DNA from: an uncultured Desulfomonile sp.
GTDB lineage: Bacteria > Desulfobacterota > Desulfomonilia > Desulfomonilales > Desulfomonilaceae
DNA: 16,832 nt
Assembly (NCBI GenBank): GCA_937915285.1
Contig: CALDNG010000251.1
Location: 1 to 16,832 of the forward strand
Direction of reading: 5' to 3'
Below are positions 1 to 5,692 of the stretch, piece by piece (position 1 is the first letter of the stretch; the number at the start of each line of letters is the position of its first letter). Below the pieces are notes generated by a model. That model worked only from the letters and a program-made list of their open reading frames with translations, made no database searches and was not told the DNA's origin. The position numbers and the translations under genes were made by a program.

Positions 1-47
1 GACCACCGAGATCTACACTCTTTCCCTACACGACGCTCTTCCGATCT
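1..47 (+). other. Illumina P5/TruSeq adapter contamination
   Basis: The first 47 bases match the 3' portion of the Illumina universal P5 adapter plus read-1 primer site, ending in the diagnostic GCTCTTCCGATCT. The match starts inside P5 (GACCACCGAGATCTACAC) and runs to the ligation junction with no mismatch to the adapter as I know it. It is a sequencing or assembly artefact, not biology, and it shows that base 48 is where a library fragment began. Confidence 0.98.
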
Positions 48-161
48 CAGGAAAAACCTGCCATGGTAGGTTCGGAACCGGGACAAGGCGCCACGGCCCA
101 GAATACAAACCAGATCAGCGATGGGACACCAAAAAAGCTGCAGTGGGGAAAATCCGAATAA
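48..161 (+). CDS. C-terminal end of a truncated CDS, unknown function
   Basis: An open frame runs from the adapter junction to TAA at 159-161, giving 37 residues that end in KKLQWGKSE. The composition (Gly, Gln, Asn, Ser, Thr rich) suits a flexible C-terminal tail. A GC-rich hairpin with a short T-run begins 14 bases after the stop, which supports a real gene end here. The 5' part is missing because the contig starts at 48. No family can be recognised from so little sequence. Confidence 0.45.
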   Translation, partial: QEKPAMVGSEPGQGATAQNTNQISDGTPKKLQWGKSE

Positions 162-175
162 TTTGAATCAGGCTG

Positions 176-205
176 GCGCCCGAGTGTTTGATCAACGGGC
201 GCTTT
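176..205 (+). terminator. Rho-independent-type terminator
   Basis: A perfect 7-bp stem pairs GCGCCCG (176-182) with CGGGCGC (196-202) around a 13-base loop and is followed by TTTGCCTT. It lies just after the stop at 161 and before the convergent gene ending at 228. The T-run is short. The reverse direction has no T-run, so it serves the plus-strand gene. Confidence 0.6.
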
Positions 206-227
206 GCCTTACAAATCCCACCGTTCA

Positions 228-440
228 TCAAGCCTGCGCCACACCTTCTGTAAATTCCGTAATCTTCTGTACATAAGTCTCAATGTCCCTCAGCAGGGGT
301 TTTATGACCAATGCCCACTCTTCCTGATCCTTGAGGCTTACACTGCCGGTTTCCAGGACCTTGGCCACCACGAACATTTTGGTACGAGCCTCATATAATT
401 CCTTGCGAACTTTCTCCGCTGTCCATTTGTCTTCCGTCAT
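228..440 (-). CDS. Small helical protein, unknown function
   Basis: This encodes 70 residues from ATG at 438-440, with a good Shine-Dalgarno (CAGGAG, 6 bases before the start on the minus strand). The protein is soluble, charged and probably all alpha-helical: a Lys/Glu-rich N-terminal helix (about 7-30), then a second helical stretch (about 38-65) around IKPLLRDIETYVQKI. There is no signal peptide, membrane segment or cysteine. I do not recognise the family. It stands alone, convergent with the truncated gene to its left, and no neighbour suggests a role. The ribosome site and the sensible composition make it likely to be real. Confidence 0.6.
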   Translation of the reverse strand: MTEDKWTAEKVRKELYEARTKMFVVAKVLETGSVSLKDQEEWALVIKPLLRDIETYVQKITEFTEGVAQA

Positions 441-899
441 GCGTTTCTCCTGTTTTTCTTATCACTTCAAACTTTTTGGTGGCTTTCGTCATGCAAAAGC
501 CAATGCCTGATTCGGAGTTTCCGGTTTCACCCAATTCAAGCGCTCAGCCAACATTTCCCATCCAGGAGGTATCCAGGACATGAGCAAGCCTCAGCGCATT
601 CATGGATGCCATACTTTGTATCACTGATTATGTTCCTGTTCCAGAATGAGTGAAAAACTTCCCAAACCCGTTCACCCACATGAGAGATTTGTTTTCCCTG
701 TTAACAGCTTTTATTCTACTCCTCAAGGTTCATCATGCCAGGGATTTTACCCCTGATCCAAATATGCCTCGTCAAACAGGTTGATCATGCTGTGGCGCTC
801 CATTATAATCAAAATGTTAAAATCTTCCCGGGTTTTCACGAACGCGCCAACTCTCCGACCGAGCCATTCAGGCTCCTCTAAATTAGAAGAGGTTTCCCT
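441..899. other. 459-base region with no convincing gene; possible gene remnants
   Basis: No full-length gene is visible. The minus strand holds three short open stretches in different frames that read like protein: 747-902 (52 codons, contains WLGRRVGAFVKTREDFNIL), 536-700 (54 codons, Cys pattern CxxxCxC then C) and 489-581 (30 aa beginning MSWIPPGWEMLAERLNW). They could be one decayed, frameshifted gene or chance. On the plus strand there is a sigma70-type promoter at 781-809 and a 15-codon ORF at 580-627 behind a strong AGGAGGT. No RNA gene or repeat was seen. Confidence 0.3.
781..809 (+). promoter_or_regulatory. Sigma70-type promoter for the ankyrin gene
   Basis: TTGATC (781-786) and a perfect TATAAT (804-809) are separated by exactly 17 bases. 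Transcription would start near 816 and leave a leader of about 84 bases before the GTG start at 900. Near its end, CCTCT (875-879) can pair with the ribosome site AGAGG (888-892). Confidence 0.6.
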
Positions 900-1358
900 G
901 TGTCAAACAAACTCTGGATTTTAGGAGTCATCGGTTTTTTGCTCATAGCCGGTAGCGCAGAGCTTTCAAACTACATGCATAAGGACAGAGTTATCATCAA
1001 GGCAGTACTGGATGGGAACCATGCTGAGGCAAAGCGGCTTTTGGATCAGGGCGTCGACTTGAACATAAGGGCCACAAATGGAATAACCGCGCTCATGGCT
1101 GCATCCAGCAAGGGGAATGCGTCAATGGTAAGGCTACTGCTGGACCGTGGAGCGGATGTAAACGCCACCTGTGACCGAGGGGCCACTGCCCTCATGGACG
1201 CCGTATACAGGGATCACGAAGATATAGTCAGCATGCTTCTTGCCGCAAATGCCGATCCAAACATAAAAGACAACGATAAGATGACTGCTTTAATGATAGC
1301 CCAGTCGCGAAACAACCAGAACATCGTCAATATTTTGGCCTCACATGGCGCCAGGTAG
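900..1358 (+). CDS. Ankyrin-repeat protein with N-terminal membrane anchor or signal
   Basis: 152 residues. The N-terminus (about 5-20, WILGVIGFLLIAGSA) is a hydrophobic helix with Lys4 before it, either a signal peptide or a membrane anchor. The rest should therefore be periplasmic. About four ankyrin repeats follow: residues 30-57 (divergent), 60-94 (NGITALMAASSKGN...LLLDRGADVN), 95-128 (ATALMDAVYRDHEDIV...ANADPN) and a capping repeat at 129-151 ending in LASHGA. Ankyrin repeats bind other proteins, and no catalytic domain is present. The GTG start is supported by AGAGG 7 bases upstream and a promoter at 781-809. The gene appears to be a single-gene transcript. The partner is unknown. Confidence 0.85.
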   Translation: MSNKLWILGVIGFLLIAGSAELSNYMHKDRVIIKAVLDGNHAEAKRLLDQGVDLNIRATNGITALMAASSKGNASMVRLLLDRGADVNATCDRGATALMDAVYRDHEDIVSMLLAANADPNIKDNDKMTALMIAQSRNNQNIVNILASHGAR

Positions 1359-1523
1359 TCTTTAGACTTCAGCATGCCGTCGAGGTTGTTGAATCTTTTG
1401 CAGCCAGGCTTCGAGGCTCCGCCGATCCTTTTTATGAGCCAACGCCTGCGAGAATCTATTCTGTCTGATGAAATGGGCCTCAGGGATCAAAGCATCACAT
1501 CAAACTCAGAAAAAGCCTAAATG

Positions 1524-1532
1524 TGGTATAAT
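1524..1532 (+). promoter_or_regulatory. Extended -10 promoter for the flavodoxin gene
   Basis: TGGTATAAT is a consensus extended -10 (TGn plus TATAAT at 1527-1532). No good -35 hexamer is seen 16-18 bases upstream, which is usual for extended -10 promoters. Transcription would start near 1539, leaving a leader of about 85 bases. Confidence 0.55.
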
Positions 1533-1545
1533 GTTCCAAAGGGGC

Positions 1546-1579
1546 CACGATCAGGTCTATTCGCTTCCCCTGATCCGTG
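1546..1579 (+). promoter_or_regulatory. Imperfect inverted repeat in the flavodoxin leader
   Basis: CACGATCAGG (1546-1555) pairs with CCTGATCCGTG (1569-1579), a 10-bp stem with a single bulged C and a 13-base loop. It begins a few bases after the predicted transcription start, so it could be a repressor site straddling the initial transcript or a stabilising or attenuating RNA hairpin. There is no T-run after it, so it is not a classic terminator. Confidence 0.4.
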
Positions 1580-1624
1580 ACCCAGACTCACATGTATTAA
1601 CATTGAATCAAGGAGAATTTCTTC

Positions 1625-2191
1625 ATGACAAAGGTAGCAATTGCTTATCACAGTTCTTACGGTCACACCGCGGCTGTGGCTGAATCTGTCAAACAGGGGG
1701 CAGAGCGGGTAAATGGCGTCGAGGTGTTCCTTGTGAACGTCACGGAAATTGAAAACAAATGGAACATTCTTCATGAAGCGGACGCGATAATATTTGGTTG
1801 TCCCACATATATGGGAAGCGCTTCGGCTGAATTCAAGAAATTCATAGAATCAACAGCTAGCTTTTGGGTAGAGCAGAAATGGAAGGACAAACTAGCGGCG
1901 GGTTTTACAAACTCCGGCAGCCAGAGTGGTGATAAACTGAATACCCTGATCCAGCAAGCTATCTTTGCGGCCCAGCACAGCATGATCTGGGTGACGCTAG
2001 GAATGTTGCCGGGCAATAATTCGAGCACAGGCAGCATAAATGACCTCAACCGCCTTGGTAGCTGGATGGGCGCCATGGCTCAGTCTAACACCGACCAGGG
2101 TCCGGACGTGGCCCCTCCTCCAAATGACAGGGAAACAGCGGCCCTTCTCGGCAAAAGAGTCGCAGAACTCACCCTGAGATTCAAGAGATAA
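1625..2191 (+). CDS. Flavodoxin-fold FMN protein, WrbA/NAD(P)H-quinone reductase type
   Basis: 188 residues, close to the usual WrbA length of about 200. The N-terminus MTKVAIAYHSSYGHTAAVAE is the first beta strand plus the FMN phosphate-binding loop (SSYGHT). GCPTYMGSASAEFKKFIE (about 58-75) is the second flavin loop typical of WrbA and NADPH-dependent FMN reductases, and TNSGSQSGDK follows the next strand. Family members carry FMN non-covalently and reduce quinones with NAD(P)H in the cytosol. Whether this one is a reductase or a plain electron carrier is not decided by sequence. The start is backed by AGGAGA 8 bases upstream. It is a single-gene unit with its own promoter and a hairpin 12 bases after the stop. 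Confidence 0.85.
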   Translation: MTKVAIAYHSSYGHTAAVAESVKQGAERVNGVEVFLVNVTEIENKWNILHEADAIIFGCPTYMGSASAEFKKFIESTASFWVEQKWKDKLAAGFTNSGSQSGDKLNTLIQQAIFAAQHSMIWVTLGMLPGNNSSTGSINDLNRLGSWMGAMAQSNTDQGPDVAPPPNDRETAALLGKRVAELTLRFKR

Positions 2192-2203
2192 AGGTTTCAG
2201 ATT

Positions 2204-2222
2204 GGGGAGGCATCCCCTCCCC
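2204..2222 (+). terminator. Hairpin after the flavodoxin gene, possible terminator
   Basis: GGGGAGG (2204-2210) pairs perfectly with CCTCCCC (2216-2222) around a 5-base loop, 12 bases after the stop codon. No T-run follows, so intrinsic termination is uncertain. A second weaker stem (2277-2283 with 2298-2304) lies further along in the same gap between convergent genes. Confidence 0.4.
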
Positions 2223-2342
2223 TCCAAAGCCAAGGTTCACCTTCAGATACAGCGTTCATTCGCTACCCGGCAGTTCGGGGCCGGCTGGTTTGCCCATCGG
2301 CCTCTGACCTGACACGTCTGTTTTTGCCTCGAGCCAATTCTC

Positions 2343-2624
2343 TCAAAGACGCCTCAGTTCAATAGTCACCAGGTTATGTTTATCCATGCAGTCAAGCTCT
2401 AAAACGTTTGGGTCACCCCAATCCTCCGGAAAACCGCCCCCAAACTGTAGCATTATTATGTAAGGGAATAGCTGGTGGTAGAAGAATCCGCACATTCCTC
2501 CAGTGTCATGGCCACTCAGGTTTATCGACTGGCCGGCAAAGTGTCCAGCATTGCATTCACCCTTAACACTCTTGATAACCCCTATCACCCTGTTCCCAAA
2601 CTGAGGCTTCTGTTCAGACGACAT
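2343..2624 (-). CDS. TIGR04076 family protein
   Basis: 93 residues, the usual size of TIGR04076 proteins, which occur widely in anaerobes and have no established function. The conserved layout is visible: IGVIKSVKGECNAGH near the N-terminus (about 15-28), a central GGMCGFFYHQLFPYI (about 42-56), and a C-terminal DCMDKHNLVTIELRRL that matches the family's 'C-P-D ... V-x-F/I-E-I-R-R' ending. The three cysteines (in GEC, GMC and LDC) are the family's hallmark and suggest metal or redox chemistry, which is inference. No signal peptide. AGGAG lies 12 bases before the ATG. It is co-oriented with and 103 bases downstream of the response regulator, so it may share its transcript. Confidence 0.8.
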   Translation of the reverse strand: MSSEQKPQFGNRVIGVIKSVKGECNAGHFAGQSINLSGHDTGGMCGFFYHQLFPYIIMLQFGGGFPEDWGDPNVLELDCMDKHNLVTIELRRL

Positions 2625-2727
2625 TCCCGACTGTCTCCTTTCAGGCCTATGCCCTAGAATTGATGCGTAAATTCCCTGGACCAGCTTTCATGTTTGTTGG
2701 TGAAAACGATGCATAGCCTAGTCCACT

Positions 2728-3213
2728 CTAATACATGTAAGGCGGATTTCTTGGTTTGCCTATATTGTCCCATGTCAGACCTAGTTGATCTCTGAAAAAA
2801 GGACCCAAACGGTCAAACAGCCTCCTCCAATGGCTCCTGCCCTGATTCAGTCCTTCCAGAATGTCGGCCACATGTTCCTCAATATTAACCAGCTCCCCCT
2901 TGGGAAGAAAAGAGACAGCGCCCAGCTCCAGAGCCCTGTTGACACTTTCGACGTCTATGCTGTGAGCCGTCAGCATTGCCGCAGGAACACCCTTTTTTCG
3001 GCATGTCTCAAGAAGCGCAAAACCATTGACCCCCATGATGTCCAGTAGGGCCAGGTTAAATGAACTGCCGGCCAGAATTTTTTCGGCTTCTTCGTAACTC
3101 TTGGCCGTAATGACTTCATACGGGGCTAGTTGCTCGCTTATGATATCAAGCACGTCAGGTTCGTCATCTACGGCAAGGATTCTTTTTTCTCTGAGTTGGT
3201 CCTCGGTTGTCAT
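2728..3213 (-). CDS. Response regulator, receiver domain with short C-terminal tail
   Basis: 161 residues from ATG at 3211-3213. The receiver domain occupies about 10-120. It has the acidic pair Asp16-Asp17 (AVDDEPD), the phospho-acceptor Asp58 (LALLDIMGVNGF), the switch Thr82 (MLTAHS) and Lys105 (LPKGEL), so it should be phosphorylatable. The last 45 residues (RSHWRRLFDRLGPFFRDQLG and on) are Trp/Phe-rich and match no DNA-binding or enzymatic output domain I know. It is probably a signalling adaptor. The frame stays open into the upstream gene, but the chosen start gives a normal receiver N-terminus and a 13-base gap after the GntR stop. No strong ribosome site is seen, so translational coupling to the GntR gene is likely. 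No histidine kinase is in the window. Confidence 0.85.
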   Translation of the reverse strand: MTTEDQLREKRILAVDDEPDVLDIISEQLAPYEVITAKSYEEAEKILAGSSFNLALLDIMGVNGFALLETCRKKGVPAAMLTAHSIDVESVNRALELGAVSFLPKGELVNIEEHVADILEGLNQGRSHWRRLFDRLGPFFRDQLGLTWDNIGKPRNPPYMY

Positions 3214-3226
3214 GTCTGTTTTCCCG

Positions 3227-3991
3227 TTATGTATTGGTGTGGCCAGGGATTTCTCTGTGCGGTTCATCCAGGCCAAGTTCTCTTCGATAGGTTGTTTCCA
3301 TTTCCATCATGATTGCGCCAAATTCAACCGCATGCTTGCGCATGGCTTCAAAGGCCTTCTCGGCATCCGCATGTATGACAGCCTCAACTATTGGTCGGTG
3401 CATGCCGGCCGGGTGAAATGACATCAAATTGGGGTTGACTTCTTCTATTACCTTTCTGGTCACTCTCATCAGAGACTTGACCAGGGCTTCCAGAAATCTG
3501 TTTCCGCAAGCCTCCGCCAACACCGCATGCGCCATTGTTTTAATCTCTATGTCCTCCGCCAGGGATTTTACGGGTAATTCCTCCAGTTCAAGGATTTGGC
3601 CTAATCTTTCCCTGTATTCGTTTGTGATGTTGATAGCCGCCAATCTTGCCACCTCAGGTTCTATAAGCGTCCTCACATTGCAGAGTTCCGGTATTGATAT
3701 TTTGTCCGCCAGAAAAAGATCCAGAAATGAATTGGCGAGCTTTTCAAATGAAAGTTCTATTATATACGCCCCACCACTCGCTCCCTGCCTGGTTTCTATA
3801 AAACCTGAATTTTCAAGTTGTCTGAGAGCTTCCCTGATCGCTACCCTACTTACCTGGAATTCTTCCATTAATTCACGTTCCGATGGTAATTTATCCCCGG
3901 TTCTGAACTCACCAGCAAGGATTGATTGCTTCAATTGGTCTGCAACCTCTTCCGAGACTCTGAGCTGTTTGATGGGCTTGAATTTTGGCAT
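3227..3991 (-). CDS. GntR family (FadR subfamily, FCD) transcriptional regulator
   Basis: 254 residues from ATG 3989-3991, preceded by GGAGG 4 bases upstream. An open frame 17 codons longer exists but would run over the promoter. A winged helix-turn-helix fills about 9-79 (EEVADQLKQSI, GDKLPSERELMEEFQVSRVAIREALRQLE, GFIETRQGASGG). An all-helical FCD ligand domain follows at about 85-235. Of the usual FCD metal-site residues, His155, His198 and His220 are present, but the Asp four residues before the first His is Lys151. The gene is divergent from the catabolic operon and is the obvious candidate for its ligand-responsive repressor, probably sensing the pathway acid or its CoA thioester (inference). 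The response regulator follows after 13 bases. Confidence 0.9.
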   Translation of the reverse strand: MPKFKPIKQLRVSEEVADQLKQSILAGEFRTGDKLPSERELMEEFQVSRVAIREALRQLENSGFIETRQGASGGAYIIELSFEKLANSFLDLFLADKISIPELCNVRTLIEPEVARLAAINITNEYRERLGQILELEELPVKSLAEDIEIKTMAHAVLAEACGNRFLEALVKSLMRVTRKVIEEVNPNLMSFHPAGMHRPIVEAVIHADAEKAFEAMRKHAVEFGAIMMEMETTYRRELGLDEPHREIPGHTNT

Positions 3992-4007
3992 TTTACCTCC
4001 ATTACTG

Positions 4008-4035
4008 ATTCTATCCAAAAACCACAATTTTTCAA
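4008..4035 (-). promoter_or_regulatory. Promoter of the GntR regulator gene
   Basis: Read on the minus strand, TTGAAA (4035-4030) and TAGAAT (4013-4008) are 16 bases apart. Transcription would begin near 4001, just ahead of the GGAGG ribosome site, giving a very short leader. The candidate operator at 4038-4064 lies immediately upstream. Confidence 0.5.
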
Positions 4036-4037
4036 AT

Positions 4038-4064
4038 AACAAATAATTTACTCATTGATTTGTT
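4038..4064. promoter_or_regulatory. Candidate GntR operator (inverted repeat)
   Basis: AACAAAT (4038-4044) and ATTTGTT (4058-4064) form a perfect 7-bp inverted repeat with centres 20 bp apart, about two helical turns. It sits between the regulator's -35 box (4030-4035) and the operon's possible -35 TTGACT (4066-4071), where one bound dimer could control both directions. It lacks the TGGT-N3-ACCA core of the best-known FadR-type sites, and AT-rich DNA produces such repeats by chance. Confidence 0.4.
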
Positions 4065-4065
4065 C

Positions 4066-4131
4066 TTGACTGAAAATATTTAAATAGTTAAACATTAGAC
4101 CATTGCGCCTTTCTGTTGTGTTCAGCATAAT
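4066..4131 (+). promoter_or_regulatory. Promoter region of the catabolic operon, two candidates
   Basis: Candidate one is TTGACT (4066-4071) with a weak -10 TAAACA (4089-4094), spacing 17. Candidate two is TTGCGC (4103-4108) with CATAAT (4126-4131), spacing 17, which would start transcription about 16 bases before the ATG at 4154. Each has one good and one poor box, as expected for an activated or tightly repressed promoter. I cannot choose between them. Confidence 0.4.
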
Positions 4132-4153
4132 GAATCTTATGTGAGGAAGGTCC

Positions 4154-5656
4154 ATGAATCTTGCAGATTTTCTCAGCAGGGCCGCACACTTCTTCCCTAG
4201 CCGTCCGGCTATATGTGACAACGATGTGGAAACCAGTTATCAGCAGTTAAACGCTCAGGCAAACCGTGTAGCTACCGGACTTATCCGGCTGGGGCTTGCT
4301 CCGGGTGATCATGTGGGCATATGCGCGCCCAATTCTACTGACTGGTTAATCGTATATTTTGGTGTGCTGAAGGCCGGTGGAGTGGCTACTACATTCTCTT
4401 TCAGTCTTCAGTTGGATGAACTGTTGCGGCTCGTTGAACATGCCAGGCCCAGGTTTGTGTTCACTACTAGCGAAAGAATGGGAGATTTCGGCAAAATCAG
4501 GGAAGGCGCCGGCATACAATTATTGATCGGAGATGGCGGAGATTTGGGGTTATCTGATCTCATGGAAAGCGGGAGTCAGAATTTCACAAATATTCGCAGG
4601 GAGCGTGACGATACTGCAGCCGTGCTCTACACCGGTGGAACCAGCGGCATCCCCAAAGGAGTGATGCTTTCCCACGAAAACATAGCTACCAGCAGCTTCA
4701 ATGTAGCCTACTCAGAGCGGTCAGACCAGAACGACCGTTCGATTTGCTTTCTGCCTCTCAACCATGTTTTCGGCCAAATACACATTCTAAATGCAACCAT
4801 ATTCAGTTGCGGATGCGTGGAATTGCTTCCGTCATATGACCTGGAGCGTCTTCTCCACCTGACTTCCTCAGGAAGAGTGACAAAACTTTATGCCGTGCCC
4901 ACAATTTACGGTCGCCTTCTAAACATAGATGACCTGCGACACAGGCTTGGTAGGGTTAGATACTGTTTTTCAGCGGCTGCGAGCATGGCCTTGGAAATTG
5001 TCCGTCACTGGAAAGATATCACCGGTCTGACCATATATGAGGGCTACGGCATGACTGAGTCGTCATCTGCGGTTACATACAATCACTTTTACGAACATGT
5101 CGTGGGTTCAGTCGGCACAACTGTTCCAGGAGTTGAAATAGAAATAAGAAATTCTGAAGGGATTCAACTGCCCTCCCATTCGGAAGGTGAAATTTGCGTC
5201 AGGGGTAGAAACATAATGAAGGGATATCTCGATAATCCGGAGGAAACCGATCGTGCCTTCTGGGAAGGCCAATGGTTCAGATCCGGCGACGTTGGCATAG
5301 TCGATGATCGAGGCTATCTCTTCATTGTTGATCGACTGAAAGACATGATCATAACGGGAGGAGAGAATGTCTATCCAAGAGAAGTGGAAGAAATAATTTT
5401 CAGGATTCCCGAAGTTCAGGAATGTGCCGTAGTGGGACTTCCGGACCAGGAATGGGGTGAACGGGTTACAGCCTTTGTTGTTCCACGTACTGGTAAAACA
5501 GTCAATCCCAGTGATTTAAAAAATTTTCTCAAGCAACAGCTATCGGCATTCAAGGTCCCCAAGGAATTCCTCATAGTTGACGAACTCCCCAAAAACTCCA
5601 CTGGTAAAATACTCAAGAGGGAAATCAGAAGGCATTTTAGTCAGGAAAAGCGCTAA
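4154..5656 (+). CDS. Acyl-CoA synthetase, AMP-dependent (ANL superfamily)
   Basis: 500 residues. It activates a carboxylic acid to acyl-AMP and then to acyl-CoA in the cytosol. All core ANL motifs are present: the phosphate loop LYTGGTSGIPKGVMLS (158-173), YGMTE (298-302), SGD with Asp379 that binds the ribose, the hinge DRLKD (393-397), GGENVYPREVE (402-412) and the C-terminal catalytic Lys485 in NSTGKILKRE. At about 500 residues and without a long N-terminal extension it looks like a medium/short-chain or aromatic/alicyclic acid ligase rather than acetyl-CoA synthetase (about 650). Substrate specificity cannot be read off. The start has GAGGAAGG 6 bases upstream. It is the first gene of the operon; DctP follows after 36 bases, which suggests it activates the acid the TRAP system imports. 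Confidence 0.92.
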   Translation: MNLADFLSRAAHFFPSRPAICDNDVETSYQQLNAQANRVATGLIRLGLAPGDHVGICAPNSTDWLIVYFGVLKAGGVATTFSFSLQLDELLRLVEHARPRFVFTTSERMGDFGKIREGAGIQLLIGDGGDLGLSDLMESGSQNFTNIRRERDDTAAVLYTGGTSGIPKGVMLSHENIATSSFNVAYSERSDQNDRSICFLPLNHVFGQIHILNATIFSCGCVELLPSYDLERLLHLTSSGRVTKLYAVPTIYGRLLNIDDLRHRLGRVRYCFSAAASMALEIVRHWKDITGLTIYEGYGMTESSSAVTYNHFYEHVVGSVGTTVPGVEIEIRNSEGIQLPSHSEGEICVRGRNIMKGYLDNPEETDRAFWEGQWFRSGDVGIVDDRGYLFIVDRLKDMIITGGENVYPREVEEIIFRIPEVQECAVVGLPDQEWGERVTAFVVPRTGKTVNPSDLKNFLKQQLSAFKVPKEFLIVDELPKNSTGKILKREIRRHFSQEKR

Positions 5657-5692
5657 TCTTTGCGCAACCTTAACCCCAAAAAGGAGAATGGA

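Larger units (their letters stand above)
1362..1587 (-). pseudogene. Possible remnant of a nucleotidyltransferase-type gene
   Basis: Two overlapping minus-strand frames without a start codon read like consecutive parts of one protein. Frame A (1587 down to 1495) gives VTDQGKRIDLIVAPLEHY before a stop. Frame B (1499 down to 1362) continues ALIPEAHFIRQNRF and ends KKDRRSLEAWLQKIQQ plus a short tail. The pattern 'G-K-R-I-D-L-I-V-A-P ... L-I ... K-x-D-x-x-x-L-E' resembles the C-terminal part of small nucleotidyltransferase-fold proteins of the AbiEii/DUF6036 kind, from memory. A frameshift near 1495-1502 and the missing N-terminus would make it dead. The flavodoxin promoter lies inside it, as expected for decayed DNA. 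Chance is a serious alternative, because each frame is under 50 codons. Confidence 0.3.

Noticed and set aside
646..756. Plus-strand 36-residue ORF starting MSEKLPKPVHPHERF
   Set aside because: No ribosome site precedes it, it is short, and it overlaps open frames on the other strand that look equally coding. Not enough to call a gene.
1468..1683. Plus-strand 71-residue ORF overlapping the flavodoxin start
   Set aside because: It runs out of frame into the flavodoxin gene, crosses its promoter and leader hairpin, and has no family-like sequence.
2277..2325. Second hairpin (2277-2283 with 2298-2304) plus T-run 2321-2325 as a terminator
   Set aside because: The T-run is 16 bases past the stem and the stem includes a G-U pair; too weak for a separate terminator call.
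3214..3276. Longer response-regulator start (TTG near 3276)
   Set aside because: It would overlap the GntR coding region by about 50 bases and add residues foreign to receiver domains. ATG at 3211-3213 gives a normal N-terminus.
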